Assembly: GCA_024516035.1 (NCBI GenBank)
Contig: CM044964.1
Location: 998,410 to 1,062,409 of the forward strand
Length of the DNA: 64,000 nucleotides
Direction of reading: 5' to 3'
Source of the DNA: Bactericera cockerelli
Taxonomy: Eukaryota > Arthropoda > Insecta > Hemiptera > Triozidae
The first letter of the stretch is position 1. Each line of letters opens with the position of its first letter. The notes under the pieces were generated by a model, which was given only the letters and a program-made list of their open reading frames with translations, had not been told where the DNA came from and ran no database searches. The position numbers were made by a program, and so were the translations under genes. Below are positions 12,011-23,119 of this stretch, piece by piece.

Positions 12011-12205
12011 AATTGGAGGATAAAGAGATTGCCGCAGAGAATAATCCCGCCCTTTAGTTAGGACATTATTATTTTATGAATATTTATTTATTTTCAATCA
12101 ATTTTATCATCTATTAATTTTTAAATTATTTTATTTTGTAAAAATAATGTATACTTTGTCCTTCTAATAAAGCTTGATATAATAGATAATGATAATAATA
12201 ATAAC
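12011..12205 (+). repeat. LINE 3-prime end (family L1x)
   Basis: AGAGATTGCCGCAGAGAATA, CCCGCCCTTTAGTTAGGACA, then TTCTAATAAAGCTTGATATA and an (AATA)n tail. One of the better preserved copies of this terminus. Confidence 0.7.
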
Positions 12206-12228
12206 TAAAGTCATTATTTAACATCGGT

Positions 12229-12295
12229 TTTCCTTATCTTACACAGTACGCAATCCGTGACTTAGAGCCACAGAGGTAGTGCAAAAACGTTTATT
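12229..12295 (+). repeat. dispersed ~65-bp conserved segment, copy 1
   Basis: CTTACACAGTACGCAATCCG, then TGACTTAGAGCCACAGAGGT and CAAAAACGTTTA. Near copies are at 57812-57885 (+) and 22373-22435 (-). Confidence 0.55.
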
Positions 12296-12419
12296 AATTT
12301 CTATTAATTTTAACGGAGAGAAAGTGCCGAGTTTTAATTGTTTTTTATGAACATACAACAATTAACAAGTACGAGTATTGAAACATAAATTAAATATTTA
12401 AATATTACCTATATACGTA

Positions 12420-12720
12420 CCTATTAGATAAAACCCTCACTCTTCACTACCTCATCAAAACCTTGTACATCATCAAAACCCTCACTCTTCACTACCTCAT
12501 CAAAACCCTAACCCCTCAATACCTCATCACAACCCTCACTACTCACTACCTTCTGGTACACCATCTGCACCTCAGTACTGGGGAAATTACCCCCCCTCTC
12601 TACCTAAAAATCTTTCTGCCCCTCAGTCTACCTACCCCCACTCTCTACCTAACAATCATTCTACCCATCTATCCACCTACCCCCTCTCTCTACCTACTCA
12701 TCATAATTTTCATTAGCCCA
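12420..12720 (+). repeat. degenerate CTCATCAAAACCCT / CTCTCTACCTA minisatellite
   Basis: Short imperfect tandem units rich in TACCTCATCAAAACCCTCAC and later CCCCTCTCTACCTA. It precedes the LINE and may belong to its 5-prime part. Confidence 0.5.
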
Positions 12721-12963
12721 TGACGAATCAGCATCTGATGATATCTCTTCCACCCTCTCTATCAAATCTAATACTGTAACCCATCTTAGTCAACCTACTT
12801 TAAATCCTACTACTATAGATTTCTCACCCCAAATATCTACTAACAAACCTACAACAACAACAATAGCACCAACTAGTGATAGGCGTACTAGTATACATAC
12901 TTCTATATCAGTGCCAAATATTATATCTCACTCTGACCAAAACAAAACAGATCATTAACTAAC

Positions 12964-13779
12964 TTGATGGGAACTTTTGGTTTTGTCCGTACAGTATTTG
13001 AATCAACCCGGGGAAATAATTGTATAGACAACATTTTTTTAAACTTTAGTAAAAATGAGTTCCAAGCAAATGTATTAGATCCCGGTTATTCTGACCATAA
13101 GGCGCAGGTAGTAACTATCCCTGTAGACTTACCCGCCGTTACAAGTAAAATAGTAAAGACGAGACCCATTACCGAAGCAGGAAAAATTTCCTTTCGTAAT
13201 ATTATACAGAGATTAAACTGGGATTTCGCTAATGACCCAAACATAACCCCCGATAAAAAGTTTGAAATATTCCAACAAAACTTATCTGATGGGGCGAAAA
13301 TTGCCTTCCCAGAAAAATCTAAATTAGTGCAACAAAATAAAAATAAAACTTTTAAATTTACTCCAGAACTTAAACGTCTACGCTCTGATCTACGGTTACT
13401 GAGTGAACTGCACAGCAGTTGTCCGTCACCCGATCTTGCTAGCAGAAAAAGACAAGCACGCCAAAAATATCGATATGCCCTGGACAAACTGAAAAAATCC
13501 CTAAATGATAATCGCTTGGCGAGAACTGATAATATAAATAAAGCAGCCTGGGAAATAATAAATAACAACCATAAGATTAAGGAAAATTTGGCAGAAAAAA
13601 GCTCGATAACACCAAACGAGTTTAATGTTAATTTTTGCGATGGTCCTCTATCTCTAATAAATAATATTTCGCCCTCTTGTATAGAGCCCGGAACCTTGGT
13701 CTCACAGGTGGCTGTTGACCACATAGATGAAGATTTTGTTTTCTTAGAATGTCAGGTGATACAATCCAGAATGTCATAA
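12964..13779 (+). pseudogene. LINE ORF2, C-terminal part of endonuclease and linker
   Basis: The frame opens inside an APE-type endonuclease: FVRTVFESTRGNNCIDNIFL, then the SDH motif (DPGYSDHKAQVV) near residues 40-50, followed by a basic linker with FTPELKRLRSDLRLL. The first half of the endonuclease and ORF1 are absent, so the copy is 5-prime truncated, the usual result of incomplete target-primed reverse transcription. The frame ends at 13779, while the RT continues from 13749 in the next frame, so at least one frameshift lies near 13,750. Family resemblance is to the Jockey/CR1-type group. The start at 12964 is not a real start. Confidence 0.85.
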
Positions 13780-15260
13780 AATCACTGACTAAAAAGAAGG
13801 CTAGGGATTTTTTGGACCTAAATTTAGAGTTAATTTTAATTATTGCTGACTTAATTACACCTGTGCTTGCAAACCTTGTAAATCTGTGTTTTAGAGTAGG
13901 TGTTTTCCCAGACTGTTTGAAGCATGGCCTAATTAATCCTGTATATAAGAATAAAGGAGAGAAAAATTCAGCATCTAGCTACAGGCCAATTTCCATTCTG
14001 CCTGTTTTAAGCAAGGTCGTTGAAAGAGTGATGGCTGATCAGATAGTTATGTTCCTCAACTATTATAAATTGTTTTCACCTACCCAGTTTGGTTTTCGTA
14101 AAAATCTTTGTACAACTGACGCTGTGAACTCTCTAACAAATTCAATATCAGCCTGTTTTAATAATAAAAGTCACCTTAAAGCTACTATGTGCGATCTTTC
14201 TCGAGCTTTTGAACTGTTAAACCATGTCATTCTACTCGAAAAACTGCATCATTACAAGTTCAGTGGTTCGAGTATAAAACTACTTAAAACATACCTGGAG
14301 AACAGATCGCAAATAGTGAAAGTCGGGGATAGTGTATCCGACCCGCGTTTAGTAAATACGGGAATTCCTACCGGTTCAATCTTGGGACCTTTAATTTTCC
14401 TAATATACATCAACGACTTACCAGCAAACTTGCCTGAGTATACGAGGGTCACTATCTTCGCTGACGACACCACTCTGTATGTCCAAGACAAAAATCAAGA
14501 TGAACTCCTTCGTAAAAATGATATTGCAATAGCGCAAGCACAGGTGTGGTTTAATACAAACAGATTGCATCTAAATCAAGCCAAAACACAGCATATAATT
14601 TTCAGTTTAGGTAAATTAGAAAATTTTGAAAATCCAGATTCGGTAGATCTGCTTGGATTTCGTTTAGACCCGCAAATTAGATGGCAAGCCCATGCAGATA
14701 AATTAGCGAAAAAGTTGAGCAGCCGTATATTCTTGCTACGTAGACTCCAGAAGCAAGTTTCCCAGTCTACCCTTAAAAATGCATATTATGGCCTTCTACA
14801 TTCATTGTTAACATATGGCGTACTATTATGGGGACATGCATCCAGTGCTTCTCAACTTTTCATTCTGCAAAAGAAAGCTATACGCATTGTTAGTGGGGTG
14901 AAATCGTTCCCTATCAAACCACATGCAAAGCCACTGTTTATTGACCTTGGCATCCTAACGCTCCCTTCAATCTATATATTGCAATGCCTTCTGCATGTGA
15001 AAGAAAATTTAAGTGAATACCATACAGCCGTTCACTCCTACAACACACGGACAAGTAAAAACCTGGTCCCCGCCATACATCGTGTAAATAAGGCAAGAAA
15101 TGGGACAAATTACTATGGCATTTCGTTATTTAACAAGCTACCGACAAACATTAGAAACTTACCTACTAAAAACTTCAAAATTGTGGTAGAAAACCATTTG
15201 AAGTCAAAAGCTTATTATTCTCATAAAGATTTTTTAATGGCTGATTTTGATGAATTCTGA
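13749..15260 (+). pseudogene. LINE ORF2, reverse transcriptase domain
   Basis: A 503-residue frame covering the RT fingers, palm and thumb. SSYRPISILPVLSKVVERVM is near residue 77. The motif A Asp is in CDLSRAFELLNH (the usual second Asp of AFD is Glu here). GIPTGSILGPLIFLIYINDL is motif B with Thr for the usual Gln. FADDTTLYV near 238 is the catalytic motif C. A C-terminal LLTYGVLLWG region follows, and there is no RNase H. The catalytic Asp residues are intact. It is called a pseudogene because the frame is shifted against the upstream endonuclease and the 5-prime end is missing. It is uninterrupted for 1.5 kb, so it is not very old. Confidence 0.9.
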
Positions 15261-15405
15261 TATTTTTTTAGAATTTTCTTATTGTAACCCCATATCCATT
15301 GTTTTCATTATTCTTTTACCTTTTTTGTCTACAACCTCTTTCCCAGCCCATCACACACCCACACACTCTCTCACACACACACACACATACACATACGAAC
15401 GCACG

Positions 15406-15476
<71 letters not shown>

Positions 15477-15535
15477 CTATACATGCACACCATATAATTA
15501 CAGGGACCGGAATTTCACGCAGCTACAGAGACCCG
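15261..15535 (+). repeat. LINE 3-prime UTR with (CA)n microsatellite
   Basis: About 100 bp of uninterrupted CA repeats (15366-15475), opened by (ACAC/GCAC) variants, starts some 100 bp after the RT stop. The LINE probably ends soon after; I found no poly(A) or target duplication to fix its boundary. Confidence 0.8.
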
Positions 15536-15839
15536 ATTTTTTTTAATAGTTTGGTATTTCTTTTTACATAAATGAAGACTTTGACTGTTTTCATTTAAAA
15601 AAATATATTTTTCAATTTTTTTTTTCAATTATTTTCCAACGAAATTAAGCATTTTCTAAAAATGTACTTTAAAAAATGTACTAACAGCGGACAGTATGGA
15701 ATCAGTGTCTTTTTAGTACAAAGAGTGAAAAGGTCATTGCATGTTGCATACTCGTAGAGATGCCATGTTATATATGAGTAGGTATTCATGTTTAGAATGA
15801 ATCATTAAGCCGTGTTTATTTTCTATAACTAGACTAGAG

Positions 15840-16070
15840 TTTACATGAACTGTATGGTTATATCAGGATGGGATTTTTACCCTCCATTTGCAGGAAACTC
15901 ACAAACCACATACTCAAAATAACCTCAACCAGCCTGAGTGAGGCCGGGAATAGCCAGCATCACGAGAATTCGAATTTGAATGGTCACCAATCCAACTCCT
16001 TATCTCGCTGGATGTTGCTTAACTTCGGTTACAGAACGAGAACCGGTGCTACTAGGGTGTACCTTTGATC
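15840..16070 (-). repeat. SINE family B (5S-headed)
   Basis: Minus strand: a 5S-like GAAGTTAAGCAACATCCAGC head, TTGGTGACCATTCAAATTCG, CTCGTGATGCTGGCTATTCC, CACTCAGGCTGGTTGAGGTT, and a GAGTTTCCTGCAAATGGAGG tail. Older than the copy at 4376. Confidence 0.72.
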
Positions 16071-16149
16071 TTGCGAGATACTTATTTCGACTCGAGAATC
16101 AATCATGTAGCGCTCGCTAGGCTGATTTCTTTCTACCTCTGAAAGGCAC

Positions 16150-16900
16150 CGCCAGGCGGGCCCGCTCAGGGGCGGCGATCAAAGTTGGCCGAAAAATGTG
16201 TTCGAAATTTAAAATTGATTTTCGATTCGTATTCTACGAAAAATTTAAAAGACTCCTCCAACTGTAGCGTGCGCCGTGCTATATTAAATGCTGTACTATT
16301 TTCATGTTTGTTTAAAAATGTATAGAACTTCTCACTTTTACATATTTCTACACTGTAATGACTACCCAAACCCAACCTAAAAATCAATACGAAATTAAAG
16401 TCAAAAAATCGAAATGTCCTATATCTAAACTTTTTAAACGTGGCTGGACATAGTCATTTTATTCCAACTCAGAACCCACAACCCTCTACACAATTATTGG
16501 TGTTTCATATAGCTTTGTTGTTCCGCCCGAAAGCGGCGCCAGGCAGTTCCGACCTTACGGTAGGAGTTACAAAACTTTACCGGGAATCAAAAGTGTTTGT
16601 CTCGGCGGGCTTACACTTTTTTTTACCTTTGAACGGCACCACCGGAAGGGCGGGGGTGCCGTTGCCGAAAATTATGTTCGAATTTTAAAATTAACATTTG
16701 ATTCGTATTCTACAAATAATTTAAAGTAATTTGCCAACTATTGGTTTATTTCTATCTTGCTCCGTTCGGCGTGTATACCGCCCGAAAGCGGCGCCAGGTA
16801 GATGGGGTCTTTCGTTAGGAGATACAAAAAAAATAATCCTGGAATCAAAAGTGTTCGTCTCGGCGGGCTGACACTTTTCCACCTTTGAACTGGGTTGCAT
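16150..16900 (+). repeat. diverged monomers of the 272-bp satellite-related repeat
   Basis: Successive blocks with CCGCCCGAAAGCGGCGCCAG, TCTCGGCGGGCTTACACTTT and TTTGATTCGTATTCTAC recur at about 16160, 16530 and 16790. They are degenerate versions of the array at 37715-39790, whose monomers have TTCCGGGCGGAATATCCGCC and AGTGTCAGCTCGCAGAGAC. Confidence 0.65.
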
Positions 16901-16984
16901 ACGGCTTTAGGCTTAAGTATGGTCTGTTGAATACATAAGATAATAAAGAATAATTATCCAAAAGCATAATCAAATTAAATACAA

Positions 16985-17055
16985 TATGCTGCCACAGTAG
17001 GAATCAAACCTACAACCCTTTCGTTTGGGGTTGAAAAGTTTGCTAGCTTTCAACT
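16985..17055 (-). repeat. tRNA-like sequence, unassigned
   Basis: Reverse strand has a clean T-arm (GTAGG TTTGATT CCTAC) and a D-arm-like GCTAGTTGAAAGCTAGC, but the anticodon loop would be 9 nt and no acceptor stem pairs. Either a SINE head or a decayed tRNA copy. Confidence 0.3.
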
Positions 17056-17079
17056 AGCAATAAATAGTCTGGTACCTAC

Positions 17080-17960
17080 AACTTGATATGGACGAATTTC
17101 AATACATCGCTGAGGCCGCTTACATACGAGTATTTTAATAACATGGTAGGATTATTATTCTATGTCGTACCGGGTACCGGGGCTACCCTAGGGCTTCGTT
17201 GTGTTCGCGCACTTGGGTCTAGGATATAGGGTGTTCCGTTGTGATACCCTACTTAGGCAGAATGAAAGTTGTCACTCCCGATCGTACTCACCCAGCCCTA
17301 GCAGAGTCGGGAATTCGCTATAGTCAATATTAACATACTGAAACACATTAATTATGGCCTGGGTAAAACCACTACTAAATGTGAAAATTATTATTCGTAC
17401 TGATATTTCTGATTATCCCAGATGAGTTTAGTGTACACTATCTACTGAACCCAGTCCCATTATTAAAGTGCGAGAAGTCTTAGCATCATAATCATGCATG
17501 AGAAATGTTGCACATCTACAAAAAAATACTATTTCCACAACTTCGAATTTCCAGAAAGAGAAAAATAATAATTTCACCTAATGTAGGTCTACAGAGTATG
17601 TGACCCACTTGGAGAACCGAAAATAAATGGAATATAACTAGAACAAAACAGAAAGGACTCTAGTCCATTGAACCAAAACCGGAATTTTCAACACATCATA
17701 ATCTTGTAGACCTTTGTTAGCAATAGGTAATGAGAACACAGATACCCTTGAAGTTAAAACTCAAACTGGTTTCTAGTTTCTATGTTAGATAAGAACTGTG
17801 AATTTCTTCTTGAGAATAACCGAAATTCGGATTAAAACCAGTTGCATAATTTAAACGCGGTGTTTACACTGACCTTACTTACTGTATTATAATAGACAGT
17901 AGTTAATAATGTCCATTACGAACTTTTGACTTATCCACAAGTGAATAATTGTCAATCGTC
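17080..17960. other. unassigned intergenic sequence
   Basis: A weak SINE-body remnant (CACCCAGCCCTAGCAGAGTC) lies at about 17285. Nothing else recognised. Confidence 0.35.
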
Positions 17961-17961
17961 C

Positions 17962-18192
17962 GCTAGTAGTCAAGTGGTTAACGCGCTGGTCTAGTAATCC
18001 AGGTTGCTTAGGGATCCGTTGGATCGAATCCCACCCAGTGTATGAATTTTTCCTCATTTGAGTTTGTGACCACATAATAATAAGGTTCTGAGGTTAGGTG
18101 GTAGAAAATGCTGTGAGCATTAACCTCGCCTGGTTAGCTTTTTAGCTAACCCGTGATTAGCTTCCACAAAAGAGTATTATTATTATTATCAC
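17962..18192 (+). repeat. tRNA-derived SINE, family C
   Basis: TAGTAGTCAAGTGGTTAACG head, B box GGATCGAATCCC, TGAGTTTGTGACCACATAAT body, CATTAACCTCGCCTGG and a (TTA)n tail, in the plus orientation. Confidence 0.82.
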
Positions 18193-19261
18193 GATAGGGA
18201 TACCCAGCATAATAGAGTCGGGAATAGCCAGCAGAATGTCCATTCTCACAATAAGGAAATTGGTGGTTTCGATATCAACCATCTCTTGACGTTCTGGTGA
18301 CTATTCCCGACCAATTATGGACACATTAGTTCCTCGTGATTGGTTCACATTGTATACACGAGGCAATTTTGAAATTTTATACTTTTGTTTATATTCCTAT
18401 TTTCATAAAAAATACCGAGACACCTAAAATGTTAACGTTTGATGCCTTGGTGTTTCAAACACCCGCACCCACCGTCTTACCCTACTTGATACCCGAGGTA
18501 CGGCCTTCTATGTATTTCCCCTTCGTACTTTACACACGTGGCCTTAATTCTGTTTTTAATAGTCCTGCTCGATACCTGAGACATTGCGAAGTATGTGTTT
18601 TTCTAACCTAATGGCCGTGTATATTTCCTAGTCCTACTGTATGACACTAATATTTAGCATACGTCTTACTCAATAACGCATGCAAAAAATAAATGTTATA
18701 ACATCGACCTAGTCCTAGGGATTTGAACTTGATCCATACTATATGAGATATACCTGCAATACTCTGACGCAAGCTTGTGTCGAAACATTTTTGACCGAAA
18801 CTAGGTAAAATTTCTATCATTTAGGTATTAAATGAAATAAATTTTACGGCTGACTTTTTTTATGGTTCCTTTAAACCCATCATTTTGAAATAACCACAAT
18901 TTGGTTATATTTATTTGAAACCTACCTAATAATTGTTCTATCAAACACATTGGCTAAGGTTTAAGTGCGCCCCATACAAATAAAAGACATAAATATTGTC
19001 TGAAATAGGTTTGGGTGCTATGAAACAATATATGGAAGTGACGGAAGGTAAGAAGTGTCGTGAAATACATACACAGAAATTGTTTATTCGTAATAATATA
19101 GTTGGGACGTTTTATTGATAATTTAGATCGTAAGAATAGTCCTCTTGGTAGGTTTTGGTAGACTTTTATAGACTGGTATGAAAATGGTTGTGAATGCCTT
19201 TAGGAAAACTTCCTAAAGGCAGAGAAGTATATGGCCTTCGATCCATTCGTGAATATTGAAG
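18193..19261. other. intergenic, mostly unassigned
   Basis: Near 18480-18560 there are two diverged units of the TACCC-GAGGTACGGCCTTCTA minisatellite found at 20600 and 42250. The rest is unassigned. Confidence 0.4.
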
Positions 19262-20400
19262 ATATCAAACACCTCGGCCGAGGTGTGAAGAACGCCTATA
19301 CAAAGAAAGAGACAGACCGGCAGAGTGTAAGGTTACGGAAAACATAGTTCCCATGCATTTCATGTTCTTTCAGCCAGCGAAAAGTGCAACATGAATTTCA
19401 AAAATTGTGATTTTTATGGACTCTACGTTGAAAAATAAGTTGATTTGACTTTTTGTTTGACTTCCTAGGCCAACGGGAACCCTATTTTCGAGATCCCCCA
19501 TCAATCGTGAAAGACATGAAAGATTCATAAAAAAAAAAATTTGTTCTTTTTTTTTTCATACGGATCCTTTGAGACCCGACTTAGTGTCCTTAACTTGGCA
19601 TTGAAGATTAAGTGAGTTGTCTATAGTGATCAAGATATAATGGAGATGAGCCCAGACCAATAAAAATTCTAAATTATAATCGGGCGGCCCATTTGGGCGG
19701 CCTCGGGTTTTGGGAGCCCAAATCGGGAATTGAAGGATAAAACTATTCTTAAGTGGTATCAAATGAAAGATCTTGATGAGCAGATACCTAATTTATTGGT
19801 TTTATTCCTTCATCCGGTCCACTGGGTGGCACCTGGTGGCCTTTTCATTCTCTTTGGCGAGTAGGTACCTTCGAATCCTTAGCACAGTGGTCAGATCTTG
19901 ACCAGTATGTATTTTTCGAGATGACCTCGCTCTCTCTTTGCAAAACTTTAATGTTTAAGTTTCCAAGTATTAATTTAGTTAGATCATTTTCTGTCCTCGT
20001 TTTTAGAAGACAACTTTGTCTATTGGTGGCATACTCGACATGAAACCCAGTCAGCGCGGGTTCGAATCCTGGCGGGGACGAAATCTTTTAGCTCTATTTT
20101 TTCAATTTGGGCTTAACGTTGTTCTGTTTTTCCGCTCTTTATATTTGATCTTGATGACGACCCTATTACCCTCGCGAGGAAAATTGTAGTAGTTGTAGAA
20201 TTGGGCAATGATCTGTGGTGCGGCATTACGGAATTGTTTTTTAACAATCATGGTTGAATGGAGGTAAAATATGATGAATTAGCTCTCGTAATGTCGATGC
20301 TACTCACTAAATGTTGTGACAAAGTAGTGCCCTTGGCTAAGTGGGTAGCGTACTAGTCAGCCTGACTTGGGTTCGATCCCCATCAGGACAGTTTTTTTTT
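19262..20400 (+). repeat. 1.15-kb composite repeat X, copy 1
   Basis: Near identical by eye to 41053-42210, in the same orientation. It opens with the palindrome ACACCTCGGCCGAGGTGT (19269-19286) just inside the conserved boundary, continues through non-coding sequence with GGGCGGCCCATTTGGGCGGC, and carries two tRNA-like modules. One is at about 20013-20080 (GGGTTCGAATCCTGGCGGGG) and the other at about 20330-20395 (GGGTTCGATCCCCATCAGGA). No ORF, no terminal inverted repeats. A non-autonomous element of unknown class. Confidence 0.75.
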
Positions 20401-20454
20401 CTCTGTCCATGTATGTCCGGGGTACACTCATACCTCGTGAGGTCTTGATAAGGG

Positions 20455-20830
20455 ACGTCATTGAGTTCTCTCCCGACCAAAATTTTGGTCAGGTAGGTAC
20501 CACGAGTTCACTCCCGCTCAGGATTTTATCAACACCGAATTCTCTCCCGTCGATTGCATTTTTACCTGAGTTTATACCTACATAGTTTAGGCCTAGCATA
20601 AATTATATAATAGAAATACCTAATAGGCTTTCTATGTATTTTACCTAACCCTACTATGAACCCGAGGCATTGCCTTCTATGTATTATCCCTAAACCTACT
20701 ATATTCCTGAGGCATGGCCTTCTATGTATTTTACCTAACTCTACTATACACTCAAGGTTCTATACCTTTTATAAGTTAGACATTTTAAAGATTTCCATAT
20801 AAAAAGATGATTCTTATATAAAATACGTTC
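20455..20830 (+). repeat. fold-back-like repeat with CCTTCTATGTATTTTACC minisatellite
   Basis: Three spaced GAGTTCTCTCCCG-like motifs (about 20463, 20497, 20537) are followed by about four units of a GGCATGGCCTTCTATGTATT type minisatellite (20620-20760). The same pairing of motifs occurs at 23120-23830 and 42240-42600. Confidence 0.55.
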
Positions 20831-21497
20831 ATGCCTCAATACACTAAGGCCATGGTTCAATACACTACGGTCATGCCTCAATACATTACGGCCATGCCTC
20901 AATACACTACGCTCATGCCTTAATACACTACGGCCATGCCTCAATACAATACGGTCATCGGTCATGCCTCAATACACTACGTTCATGCCTCAATACACTA
21001 CGTTCATGCCTCAATACACTACGTTCATGCCTCAATACACTACGGCCATGCCTCAATACACTACGGTCATGCCTCAATACACTACGGCCATGCCTCAATA
21101 CACTACGTTCATGCCTCAATACACTACGGCCATGCCTCAATACACTACGTTCATGCCTCAATACACTACGTTCATGCCTCAATACATTACGGCCATGCCT
21201 CAATACACTACGTTCATGCCTCAATACACTACGGCCATGCCTCAATACACTACGTTCATGCCTCAATACACTACGTTCATGCCTCAATACATTACGGCCA
21301 TGCCTCAATACACTACGTTCATGCCTCAATACACTACGGCCATGCCTCAATACACTACGTTCATGTCTCAATACACTACGTTCATGCTTCAATACACTAC
21401 GGTCATGCCTCAATAAACTACGGTCATGCCTCAATACACTACGGCCATGCCTCTATACACTACGGTCATGCCTCAATACACTACGGCCATGCCTCGG
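20831..21497 (+). repeat. 21-bp minisatellite with higher-order pattern
   Basis: About 31 head-to-tail units of CATGCCTCAATACACTACG plus a variable pair (GC, TT or GT). Because 21 is divisible by 3, several frames stay open on both strands; these are not genes. From about 21,060 the variants repeat as a five-unit block: the rare ACATTACGGC variant recurs exactly 105 bp apart (about 21184 and 21289). Confidence 0.95.
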
Positions 21498-21599
21498 CCC
21501 GCAAAGCAGGCGACAGCCCCCTAGTCTGACCATAAACTGTTAGCGTAATGGGACTTCCTGTCTCGAGCCGACAGTCTAAATAAAGCACTACTATACTAT

Positions 21600-21815
21600 A
21601 CTATATAAGTAAAAACCGTGAATTGGGCGATTTAACGATTCAATAACATATAATAAACTGCGATGTGCAATGAGCGCACCCATCAGTTCGAGTCGCGGGA
21701 AAGTTATATTTTTAGGGGACACTATTATTTTTGAAAATATCATATCACAAGTTATGCCACAGAGGCATTTATACAACAAACGTAAACAGTTGCCCCGTAA
21801 GAGCAATATAAGCAA
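21600..21815 (-). pseudogene. BEL/Pao retrotransposon pol fragment
   Basis: Encodes SKIIVSPKNITFPRLELMGA then LIAHRSLLYVIESLN. This matches the PRLELxxA signature at the start of the Pao-type RNase H/connection region. Only about 60 codons of similarity, with no long terminal repeats nearby. Confidence 0.65.
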
Positions 21816-22372
21816 GCGTCAGAAAAGACATGGAATTCAATTTTAGAGTCAGGTGTAGTGTAATATTACACGTAATAATCTGGGTAGTTCATAAGTTGAA
21901 ATCTTCTGTAAGTCGTCAACTATCTCTAAGAAAATTCTAGTGTCTTTATCAGTAAGTACTGTGTCCCAATCTTTTTTTTGTGTCCAAGATCATAAAATGA
22001 ACTCTCGTTTAGTTACTTTGGCCTCAGGATTAACTTTTAAGTTAATATGCTTCAAGCTAATAGAGTCAGTATCTATATGCCAGTGAAAACCCAACACATT
22101 TTGGACGGGTTGAACACTTTTTATTTTAAGATAAGATTTATTTATTGGTGTACATCAAATTTACAATTTGTTTACACAAGTCAAATACATATACAGAAAT
22201 GGGGCAGGGGAAGGAAAAGACATAATAGAACTTAAGAAGTAACAAACTAAGTAAATTGTAAGCTGGACCATATCACTCAAACTACAACTCAAAAATTCTT
22301 CTAAGGAATAAAAAGCCTCCTTTTTTATTTCGTCAGGAAGAGAATCGAACTTAAGACTCTTAGGGTGGAATT

Positions 22373-22435
22373 AATAGACGTTTTTGTAATACCTCTGTGG
22401 CGCTAAGTCACGGATTGTGTAATATGGGGAAAATT
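22373..22435 (-). repeat. dispersed ~65-bp conserved segment, copy 2
   Basis: Minus strand AATCCGTGACTTAGCGCCAC then AGAGGTATTACAAAAACGTC, near identical to 57812-57885. It overlaps the end of the Pao fragment, so it may be Pao-derived. Confidence 0.55.
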
Positions 22436-22690
22436 GACGTTTTGACGTTCAGACTTCAGTGATTGATGTTGTCTATTAATTTCGCCCTTACAGTTAGTCG
22501 ACCATGCGCGCAGATTTAGCGAAGCATCATGAAAAATATCACAAGATTTAAATTTTTGTAAGGCAATATCGTCATCAGTAACTGCTGGATTATCTTTAAT
22601 GCCTAGCGTCTCTAGATCCCAGAATAATCTCAAATCATGTTCTTGAGTTAAAGGTCTGATTTCTGATAGTTGAGCGGTCTGTCTTTTATC
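22403..22690 (-). pseudogene. BEL/Pao pol fragment with internal deletion
   Basis: LRLFWDLETLGIKDNPAVTD followed by DDIALQKFK resembles the linker between protease and RT in Pao elements. It runs directly into IFHDASLNLRAWSTN, which in intact elements lies after the RT palm. The RT between these two blocks is therefore missing. The segment is upstream (in element orientation) of the fragment at 21600, so both probably come from one decayed element. Confidence 0.65.
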
Positions 22691-22699
22691 TCTTCAATA

Positions 22700-23119
22700 A
22701 CAAATGGGATCTTGAGGTCGTTGTGGATTGTTTTTTTACAAGTTTAAACAAGGTACTAACTTGTGATCCACACTGAATGAAAAAATACCTGAATCATATT
22801 TTTTCAGATGGCCCAAGTGATGGATTTTTTTTGATCCCTTCGCACGTAAAATGACCTTTTCTAATGAGATTTTGGCTCATCTGATGAACTCCGTCGCTTC
22901 GTAAAGATTAATAATAATAGGGAATATCTCAGAGTTGAATTTGTGCAGACAAGCTGGGGTAATCTAGTGCGAGTAGTCTCTAGATGCCTCAGTGTCTAGC
23001 TGTCTACTGCTGGTATCATCCCTGGATCAGACTACTCGTCTACAGTTGTAGTAGGTACGAGTGGGAATGTTACGCGGGCCAGGCTACTTGTCTAAAATCA
23101 GTCCGAGAGTCATTTTATT
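22700..23119. other. unassigned sequence
   Basis: No supported feature on either strand. Confidence 0.3.

Noticed and set aside
13086..13724. 212-codon minus-strand frame opposite the LINE endonuclease region
   Set aside because: Shadow of the plus-strand LINE ORF, which carries recognisable motifs.
16985..17055. Mitochondrial tRNA insertion (NUMT)
   Set aside because: A good T-arm alone; no neighbouring mitochondrial sequence and a 9-nt anticodon loop.
20831..21497. CRISPR array
   Set aside because: Units are contiguous with no unique spacers, in a eukaryotic genome.
20936..21529. Long open frames on both strands (HASIHYG-type and RSVLRHE-type repeats)
   Set aside because: They follow from a 21-bp tandem repeat divisible by three without stops; no start context, splice signals or protein family.
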